Source: Microgenomates group bacterium GW2011_GWA2_44_7 (lineage in GTDB: Bacteria > Patescibacteriota > Microgenomatia > GWA2-44-7). From it: DNA of 32,890 nucleotides. The notes beneath the pieces are model-generated. The model searched no databases. It worked only from the letters and a program-made list of their open reading frames with translations, and was not told the DNA's origin. Position 1 is the first letter of the stretch, and each line of letters opens with the position of its first letter. Shown here one piece after another: positions 27,857 through 32,890 of this stretch. Made by a program: the position numbers and the translations under genes. The stretch lies in contig LCJH01000003.1 of assembly GCA_000999595.1 (NCBI GenBank), positions 1 to 32,890 of the forward strand, in the 5' to 3' direction.

Positions 27857-28196
27857 ATGAAAGGGTCTGAGAAACGAGTGAAAATTCCGCAGGTGTTTCG
27901 GGAATTCTTCGGAAGTCAAAAAGTATGGCACCGCCCAAACTTAGGGAAGATCCCCAAGGAGACAGATCAAACAAAACCACCAGCAAAATGATTATTCAGA
28001 AATCTCACCACCTGGTTCAGACTTGGGCACTACTCTTTTTCCTAAAGCGCAACGTCGCAAAAGTATTATTGTGCGACCTTATATCAATCTCTTCCCTCCA
28101 ATTAGATCAGGTCCTACTGTTACCAAGCAACCATTTACAGAAGTAAAACTTTGGACCAGACACCAGCGGGGAGAGCGCTGCCGGTGTGCAAATTAA
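27857..28196 (+). pseudogene. Small frameshifted ORF (about 112 residues when joined)
   Basis: From ATG 27857 the frame reads MKGSEKRVKIPQVFREFFGS and on to TDQTKPPAK, then TGA at 27989. One base further along, an open frame continues DYSEISPPGSDLGTTLFPKA to a TAA at 28194-28196. Removing one A from the AAAA run at 27985-27988 would join the two into a single protein. Both halves have protein-like composition. The product is rich in Pro, Lys and Arg and unrecognised. Either the gene has decayed or this is a homopolymer sequencing error. Confidence 0.5.
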
Positions 28197-28290
28197 TTTA
28201 GTATGTGTCAGGATTTTCTCTTATCTTCTCTCGTGCCTCACTGATCAACAGCAAGCGACAAGAGGGCTTCTCCGGGAACTTGGCAATGAC

Positions 28291-28299
28291 TTATCCACA
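28291..28299 (+). promoter_or_regulatory. DnaA box
   Basis: TTATCCACA is an exact match to the consensus DnaA box. A near match, TTATTCACC, lies at about 28637. It directly abuts the first of three palindromic repeats. Confidence 0.5.
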
Positions 28300-28446
28300 G
28301 TAAAAAGTTCGTGAGCAAACTTTTCACTATAAACACTGGCCAGAACCTAGCTCTCGCACTCAAAAATTTGCGACCAAATTTTTGAGTGTAAACAGCGACT
28401 ATATCATTGTATATCACTCGAAAATTTGTGACAAAATTTTTGAGTG
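28299..28446. repeat. Three palindromic repeats spaced 58-59 bp apart (iteron-like)
   Basis: Copy A at 28299-28328 (AGTAAAAAGTTCG-TGAG-CAAACTTTTCACT, imperfect). Copy B at 28357-28388 is a perfect 14-bp inverted repeat around CGAC (CACTCAAAAATTTG / CAAATTTTTGAGTG). Copy C at 28415-28446 is nearly the same around TGAC. Their centres lie at about 28313, 28372 and 28430. Each is followed by a TRAACA- or TAAACA-like stretch and then variable sequence. The array lies in a 570-bp gene-free, AT-rich region from 28197 to 28767. That region also holds TATAGGCCTATA (about 28713) and an AT-rich run near 28700. Confidence 0.75.
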
Positions 28447-28767
28447 TGAACACATTAATGAAAATGAACCCAGCTTGGGACGCGAAAATGTACCGATATT
28501 GCTTGATATTCCGATCCTTTTGAAGCTATCTCTCATTACTTTTTAGGAGGAGAGTAAGCCCGGAAGAACTATTATTAAGTCGCCACCTTCCTGCTTGAGA
28601 TACTTAAACTAAAACTAAAAACATAAAACTCTAAAATTATTCACCGACCTATAACAAACCGTGAAAACAAACCATCTTTTGTCGTGAAAAAGAAGAATAA
28701 TTTATTATATATTATAGGCCTATAGCAAAATCTGCACCCCTCTCCCCTGTCCTTGGCAACACCTCGA

Positions 28768-29064
28768 TTATTTTGAATCCCTCTTTTTTTTATCTTCTTC
28801 TTGTCTTTGGCGAGCAAGTGTTTCAAGAAGTCTTCTTGTTGCCTCTTTCCATTCTTGAGGCTTGGCTTTGGGATTACCATACCCATCAAACTCAACGTCA
28901 TCGCCGTCATCTTCATCTCCACCCCCCCCGCCATACGCACGCACCCCTATGGCAGTCAGCCTCAAGAAAGCCGAACAAAGCCCAGCATACGGATCATCTA
29001 CTTCAGCCGGGCCAGTGTGGACGCCCAGCTCTCTCTTTTCGTGTTCACGAGAGAAACCTCCCAT
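28768..29064 (-). CDS. Small acidic protein of unknown function (98 aa)
   Basis: The protein starts MGGFSREHEKRELGVHTGPA. It has a glycine run followed by acidic residues (YGGGGGDEDDGDDVEFDGYG) and ends in a basic helix (RRLLETLARQRQEEDKKKRD). There is no membrane segment. It begins 6 nt after the stop of the membrane protein gene, with GGGGAGG 12 nt upstream of the ATG, so it is the last gene of the yebC operon. No family is recognised. Confidence 0.65.
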   Translation of the reverse strand: MGGFSREHEKRELGVHTGPAEVDDPYAGLCSAFLRLTAIGVRAYGGGGGDEDDGDDVEFDGYGNPKAKPQEWKEATRRLLETLARQRQEEDKKKRDSK

Positions 29065-29070
29065 GAGTAA

Positions 29071-29841
29071 TTAACCTCCCCAGCGAGTTGTGAGAAACAT
29101 GGTTATAAAAACGGCTCCTCCAACAGCTAAGTATTCCCAAATCGTCTGCCGAAAAAGCCTACCCGTTAGCTCATGCTGGGAAATCCCCAATAGTATATAA
29201 CCCATGGTGGTGAGAAATAAAGAACCAACTGTAACTGTAACCGGCCACAAAGAGAGACCCAGCGTTATTTCCCCTACCACCAAACTTAGGATTATGGAGT
29301 AGTAAATATATTTTCTTGGCACCGTCTCACTCACCTCTGAGGACCAAATACCTTGAAGATAAAGTGGCAAACTAACAAGCACCACCAAGATGGCGTTAGA
29401 CCACGGATATAAGCGAAATGAAAGAATGGTGTCATAGAGTAAAAAGAGGGTAAATAAGGTCAATACATAACCAACCGCCTGAGCCGCCCGAGCTAGGGCA
29501 ATCGTCCGGATTGAAGCCACGGTATAAATATTCGCCGTGAGCAACAAAGCATAAACCCCAACCCCATACAGGGTGATAATCGGTAGCCTTATCAGCCATT
29601 GCTCAGGAAGCAAAAAGTAAAAGAATCCAACCCCGAGCGTAAATGAAACCGGAAGGATAAGGGAAAGATAAGCAGCTTTGGTAAGCAGGCTTTCTCTCAA
29701 GGACCAAAAGCAAAGAAAAAAACTTATTAACCCAAGTATTAATACAAGAATGTTTTGATCGTAAAAATCGCTGACGGCCACGATAAACATGAAGATCGAC
29801 AAGACAACAGATACGAGAACAAACTTTTGCCGTTTACTCAT
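29071..29841 (-). CDS. Polytopic membrane protein of unknown function
   Basis: A 256-residue protein made almost entirely of hydrophobic segments, about seven or eight, joined by short loops (VSVVLSIFMFIVAVSDFYD; ILVLILGLISFFLCFWSL; SLILPVSFTLGVGFFYFLL). There is no catalytic motif or transporter signature I can name. It lies 21 nt after yebC and 6 nt before the small acidic gene. The arrangement suggests an operon, but a functional link to YebC is not evident from sequence. Confidence 0.78.
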   Translation of the reverse strand: MSKRQKFVLVSVVLSIFMFIVAVSDFYDQNILVLILGLISFFLCFWSLRESLLTKAAYLSLILPVSFTLGVGFFYFLLPEQWLIRLPIITLYGVGVYALLLTANIYTVASIRTIALARAAQAVGYVLTLFTLFLLYDTILSFRLYPWSNAILVVLVSLPLYLQGIWSSEVSETVPRKYIYYSIILSLVVGEITLGLSLWPVTVTVGSLFLTTMGYILLGISQHELTGRLFRQTIWEYLAVGGAVFITMFLTTRWGG

Positions 29842-29862
29842 AAATTAAAAAACTGCCCTTTT

Positions 29863-30621
29863 TTAAGCCAACACTTCGGTTAAAACATCTTTGGGAATAT
29901 CCATGTTTGCCCACACTTTTTGAACATCGTCTAAATTCTCAAGGTCGTCCAAAATCTTCATCACCCTTTTGGCCTCCGCCGGATCTTTAACCTCGATAAC
30001 AGTGGTGGGTCTTTGTGCAGGCTCAGCTGATCTGACGACAAAGCCATTTTCCGCTAGCGTCTTGCGGGCTGTCTCAAGTTGGGAAAGAGAAACATAAATC
30101 TCTAGACCGTCCTCTACCTCTTCGACATCATCCGCTCCGACCAGATCAATAATTTTTAAAATCTGGTCATCGATCGGATCACTTTTCTCCACCACGATAA
30201 AACCAACCTTATTAAATTGAAAAGACACCGCCCCTGGCCCGGCCAGTGATCCCCCGCTTTTGTCAAAAATATTTTTGACAACCTGGGCCGTCCTTTGTTT
30301 GTTATCGGTAACGGCTTCAACTAAGATTCCCACCCCAAAAGGTCCATAACCCTCATAAAGTACTTCTTCAAGGCTTATCCCGGAACCTGCTCCCCTACCT
30401 CGATCAACTGCCCGCTGGATATTGTCTTTGGGCATATTAATCTCCTTTGCTTTTTGAATAACCAAGCGGAGCTTAAAGTTTGATTGAGGGTCAGTAACCC
30501 CTCCACCCTCACGCACCGCGACGGTAATAGCGTTAGCCAGCTTTGTAAACTGCTGTCCTCGCTTCGCATCGTTGGATTCTTTCTGTCGACGGATCGTCGC
30601 CCACTTAGAATGTCCGGACAT
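29863..30621 (-). CDS. yebC: YebC/PmpR (TACO1) family regulator
   Basis: Known members act as DNA-binding regulators or as factors that help ribosomes through difficult proline-rich stretches. Signature sequences are MSGHSKWATIRRQKESNDAK at the N-terminus, FTKLANAITVAVREGG, MPKDNIQRAVDRG, YEGYGPFGVGILVEAVTDNK (usual form YEGYGPGGVA), and FDKSGGSLAGPGAVSFQF. The length of 252 is typical. A TAAAAT -10-like box (30633-30628 on the minus strand) ends 6 nt before the ATG at 30621, implying a leaderless mRNA. It heads a three-gene operon and is divergent from the TPR gene. Confidence 0.95.
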   Translation of the reverse strand: MSGHSKWATIRRQKESNDAKRGQQFTKLANAITVAVREGGGVTDPQSNFKLRLVIQKAKEINMPKDNIQRAVDRGRGAGSGISLEEVLYEGYGPFGVGILVEAVTDNKQRTAQVVKNIFDKSGGSLAGPGAVSFQFNKVGFIVVEKSDPIDDQILKIIDLVGADDVEEVEDGLEIYVSLSQLETARKTLAENGFVVRSAEPAQRPTTVIEVKDPAEAKRVMKILDDLENLDDVQKVWANMDIPKDVLTEVLA

Positions 30622-30675
30622 ATGCTAATTTTATCGCTACACAATAAAATAGAGCAAGAAGGAGAGAAAAGTCTC

Positions 30676-30704
30676 TTGACAAAGCGACTTTCCTGCCTAA
30701 TACT
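30676..30704 (+). promoter_or_regulatory. Promoter of the TPR protein gene
   Basis: A perfect TTGACA (30676-30681) is followed 17 nt later by AATACT (30699-30704). The ATG at 30718 is 13 nt downstream. Confidence 0.6.
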
Positions 30705-30717
30705 GACGAGAAGTTAC

Positions 30718-31509
30718 ATGTTAAGTAATATTACATCAGATATTGAGCAGTTGGGCAACCTGGCCACTTCTCAGGCACTTAAAGGAGATTGGGAAACCGC
30801 CATCAGGCTAAATAAACAGATAGTAAAATCTGATCAAAACAATATTGACGCCCTTAATCGACTCGGGCATGCATACACCGAGGTCGGCATGGTCACCGAA
30901 GCCGTAACCATCTATCGAAAGGTGTTAAGAGTCGACCCCTACAATAGTATCGCCAATAAAAATTTAAGAAGACTCAGAACGATTAAAGGCAAACTAAGAG
31001 GAAAAACAAAGACCGATAAATCAGCCGTTCAAACAATACGTGGTTCGTCCCTGGTAAATCTATTTTTAGAAGTACCCGGCAAAACCGCCACCGTTTCGCT
31101 TACCGAAATTGCTGAACCACGCACCCTCGCCTTGATTAACTGTGCTGACCGAATATATCTCAAACCCAAAAAACATCAGATAACACTAAACTCCGATGAC
31201 GGAACCTATTTAGGGAAGCTCCCAGACATTCTGGCCGCCCGTCTTATTAAACTAATAAAGGGTGGTAACCAATATGAAGCTTACGTGAAGGGTGTCACCG
31301 ATGAACAGATAAAAGTCTTCCTAAAAGAGGTAAAACGGGCGAAACGCTTGGTTAACGTTAATTCCTTTCCTATTGACGATCGAACTCTTTACGTCGCTTT
31401 TACTCCCCCGGATTTAGTCCATGGGGAGATGCCTGAATCTCGCACACTGGAAGACCAAGCAGAGGATGGATCAGAGGATGATGAATCCGGTAGCAATCGC
31501 GAAGACTAA
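30718..31509 (+). CDS. TPR-repeat protein
   Basis: The first 85 residues contain about two tetratricopeptide repeats (ALKGDWETAIRLNKQIVKSD; IDALNRLGHAYTEVGMVTEA; AVTIYRKVLRVDPYN), a protein-interaction fold. After a basic linker (RTIKGKLRGKTKTD) a second domain of about 130 residues follows, with a beta-rich look (LALINCADRIYLKPKKHQIT; DGTYLGKLPDILAARLIKLI) similar to nucleic-acid-binding domains, but I cannot name it. The C-terminus is very acidic. The start is set at ATG 30718 by the TTGACA promoter; longer in-frame starts lie inside yebC. The 263-residue protein is probably soluble. Confidence 0.82.
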   Translation: MLSNITSDIEQLGNLATSQALKGDWETAIRLNKQIVKSDQNNIDALNRLGHAYTEVGMVTEAVTIYRKVLRVDPYNSIANKNLRRLRTIKGKLRGKTKTDKSAVQTIRGSSLVNLFLEVPGKTATVSLTEIAEPRTLALINCADRIYLKPKKHQITLNSDDGTYLGKLPDILAARLIKLIKGGNQYEAYVKGVTDEQIKVFLKEVKRAKRLVNVNSFPIDDRTLYVAFTPPDLVHGEMPESRTLEDQAEDGSEDDESGSNRED

Positions 31510-31523
31510 GTCACACTCTGCGC

Positions 31524-32477
31524 TTACTGCCCGTAAAGTAGCCGCCAGTAGTCTTCCCCTAGATAAACCACAACATCCGCCCTCTCTGAATTCGAGTCCC
31601 CCGTCTGCCAAGAACACGAAAAAAGATGTTTAATCGCCTTTACTGTCTGCGATTGTTCTACCCGCTTTTCACCGCGAACAATACATCCGTCGATAACTTC
31701 ATTACCGGAAACTACCCTGACAACCTGTGCTCCTAAATTTTCAAACAACCTCGCCGCCTTTGTACCCAAACCCTGGCGATTAGTCTTATTTATCACGGTA
31801 ATCGTTAGTCGTTCTTCATCAATTGCCTTGTCAAACATATTTGTTCGCACCCACGAGTCCCATCTGTCACCTGCTAGAACCAAACTAACACTCCCGTCTA
31901 CATTATCTTTTGCTCTGATTAAATCTTCTGCAGAGAGATCTACGTTTCTTATATCAATTTTTTTAGCACCGTTGATCAACCACACAAAGCGAACAAGATC
32001 AAAAGTAGAAAAATTAGATTTAACATTCCCCAATACTAAATCAGCGAGAGAAGGAATCATCTGTCGTGGGGTTTTTTGATTGACCCAGGAAATTACTTGA
32101 ATACCAAACTCATTTTCGACAGATGAAATAACAAGTCTTCCTTGTTTTTTTTCCTGGCGATCCAGTTCGAAGACTCTATCAAAATAATAGTCTCCATAAC
32201 CGTTCGTCAGCGAAAGCATAAAATTTGACGGGAAGGAAATCAGAAGCACCTCCCGATTTTGAGGCTCGTAGCTAATAAGTCCGGCTGGACTTATTGAAAT
32301 TACTGTCAATCGACTCTTACCATCCCACTGACTATCCCTGGTGCCCCGAAAAAATAACATCAAGCCCGCCGAAAGAACAAGGAAAAATAAAGCATAAAAG
32401 ACCACTTTTACCGGCAGTTTACGTTTCGGATGGTTAGAAAAATTCACAAAATCCTTTGGGGAATCAGCCTTGCGCAT
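31524..32477 (-). CDS. Membrane-anchored protein with a LytR C-terminal (LytR_C) domain
   Basis: There is a single membrane anchor at about residues 24-44 (VVFYALFFLVLSAGLMLFF) after a basic cytoplasmic start, followed by an outside part. Residues 55-200 vaguely follow the LytR-CpsA-Psr pattern (ISISPAGLISYEPQNREVLL; DLVLGNVKSNFSTFDLVRFV), but the catalytic Arg/Asp set for cell-wall polymer transfer is not recognisable. Residues about 227-317 match the LytR_C domain (LTITVINKTNRQGLGTKAAR, LFENLGAQVVRVVSG). The role is probably in the cell envelope. It is preceded 21 nt upstream by the RCK-like gene. Confidence 0.78.
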   Translation of the reverse strand: MRKADSPKDFVNFSNHPKRKLPVKVVFYALFFLVLSAGLMLFFRGTRDSQWDGKSRLTVISISPAGLISYEPQNREVLLISFPSNFMLSLTNGYGDYYFDRVFELDRQEKKQGRLVISSVENEFGIQVISWVNQKTPRQMIPSLADLVLGNVKSNFSTFDLVRFVWLINGAKKIDIRNVDLSAEDLIRAKDNVDGSVSLVLAGDRWDSWVRTNMFDKAIDEERLTITVINKTNRQGLGTKAARLFENLGAQVVRVVSGNEVIDGCIVRGEKRVEQSQTVKAIKHLFSCSWQTGDSNSERADVVVYLGEDYWRLLYGQ

Positions 32478-32498
32478 AGAATCGAAATAAACTTGAAA

Positions 32499-32774
32499 TT
32501 AGTGTCTGTCCTGCTCTTTTGAATCGGTACTTATGGTATCCGCTTGGGCTCTAATTGACTTTACGGTATCCGCAACAGTTGACCTGTCAACTCCGATTTC
32601 CTGCAAAATTCTGTGGATAATTGAAAGGGCTGCTTCAAATTCGGGCTGAATTACACTATTGGCTCCCAGTTCCTTTAACTGTCTTTTGTCACTCTCCCTA
32701 AAAGCTCGGGCGATAAGATAAGCAGATTTATTCGTACCCTGCGTAATTTTTATTATCCTTTCCTGATTTCTCAC
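32499..32774 (-). CDS. RCK/TrkA-N-like regulatory fragment (KefB-type)
   Basis: The 91-residue product resembles the second half of a TrkA-N/RCK nucleotide-binding domain as found at the C-terminus of Kef-type K+/H+ antiporters: SAYLIARAFRESDKRQLKEL, then GANSVIQPEFEAALSIIHRI, then a helical tail. The membrane part and the GxGxxG nucleotide site are missing. The GTG at 32774 is a weak start. The same frame is open six codons further up to a TAA at 32792-32790. It could be a truncated or decayed antiporter gene, or a small stand-alone regulator. Confidence 0.5.
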   Translation of the reverse strand: MRNQERIIKITQGTNKSAYLIARAFRESDKRQLKELGANSVIQPEFEAALSIIHRILQEIGVDRSTVADTVKSIRAQADTISTDSKEQDRH

Positions 32775-32789
32775 TACGCACGTCTTGAT

Positions 32790-32890
32790 TTACCCACGCC
32801 CGTAAACGAGTTGCTTGATACATTGGAACTCGCCCGGGCGACACTCATGCTCCCGAACTACAAGCTCGGCACCGTTGCCATGCATTTTTC
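32790..32890 (-). CDS. C-terminal end of an unidentified protein (partial)
   Basis: From the window edge the minus strand reads KMHGNGAELVVREHECRPGE, then FQCIKQLVYGRG and TAA (32792-32790). This looks like a protein tail. It is in the same frame as the RCK-like ORF that starts six codons later, so the stop may also split one larger gene. No family is recognised. Confidence 0.35.
   Translation of the reverse strand, partial: KMHGNGAELVVREHECRPGEFQCIKQLVYGRG

Noticed and set aside
28299-28446. CRISPR array (palindromic repeats with 26-29-nt spacers)
   Set aside because: Only three degenerate copies with centres that vary, and no cas gene in the window. Palindromes of A-run/T-run type fit iterons or operators better.
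28238-28640. Short ORFs in both strands of the gene-free region
   Set aside because: They run through the palindromic repeats, have biased composition, and lack promoters or ribosome sites.
28690-28725. dif site for the Xer recombinase
   Set aside because: The AT-rich stretch and TATAGGCCTATA palindrome do not show the two 11-bp arms and 6-8-bp centre of a dif site.
30484-30717. Longer start of the TPR protein inside yebC
   Set aside because: The extra 78 residues are antisense to yebC, and a TTGACA promoter sits directly before the ATG at 30718.

Overview
The window looks like part of a chromosome contig from a small-genome bacterium of the Candidate Phyla Radiation (Patescibacteria, probably Microgenomates-like). 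This placement is an inference. It rests on a short DNA polymerase III delta-prime subunit with an eroded P-loop, a compact pilB-pilT-pilC set, a membrane pyrophosphatase, many small unrecognised proteins, very few Shine-Dalgarno sites, and many start codons lying 6-9 nt behind a -10 box. I found no rRNA or tRNA genes.

Layout. 1-69: the tail of an unidentified gene. 128-808 (-): holB. 939-5227 (+): pilB, pilT, pilC, the type IV pilus motor and platform genes. 5338-13025 (+): gyrB behind a structured leader, then hppA (proton-pumping pyrophosphatase), an epimerase-like protein that has lost two key motifs, and gyrA, which is broken by an internal deletion plus frameshift. 13146-14197: an IS256-type insertion sequence with visible inverted repeats and a frameshifted transposase. 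14213-15339 (+): a small secreted protein and a coiled-coil protein. 15357-18575 (-): a large exported Thr-Pro repeat protein with a C-terminal beta-propeller, encoded partly by a minisatellite of about 1.1 kb.

18750-25815 (+) is the most unusual part. Two matching mini transcription units (18753-18917 and 20425-20604) each have a TTGACA promoter, a leaderless 26-codon hydrophobic ORF starting MNS, and a Rho-independent terminator. The first lies upstream of a small ORF and an M20 deacylase-like gene. The second is followed by a chain of back-to-back hairpins (20637-20915). This chain holds a 35-codon ORF whose near-perfect Shine-Dalgarno is locked in a stem. Then come an unrecognised protein, an Ldh2-family dehydrogenase, an M20 dipeptidase, and a signal peptidase I fused to a CAP-like domain.

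25906-28196 holds a small ORF, a Xer-type recombinase (-), a small gene behind a 22-bp palindrome, and a frameshifted ORF. 28197-28767 has no gene but carries a perfect DnaA box and three palindromic repeats spaced 58-59 bp apart, a possible origin or operator array. 28768-30621 (-) is a yebC operon. 30718-31509 (+) is a TPR protein. 31524-32890 (-) holds a LytR_C-domain membrane protein, an RCK-like fragment and the end of another gene.

Main candidates for something new: the paired leaderless mini-genes, the hairpin chain with its sequestered small ORF, and the periodic palindrome array.
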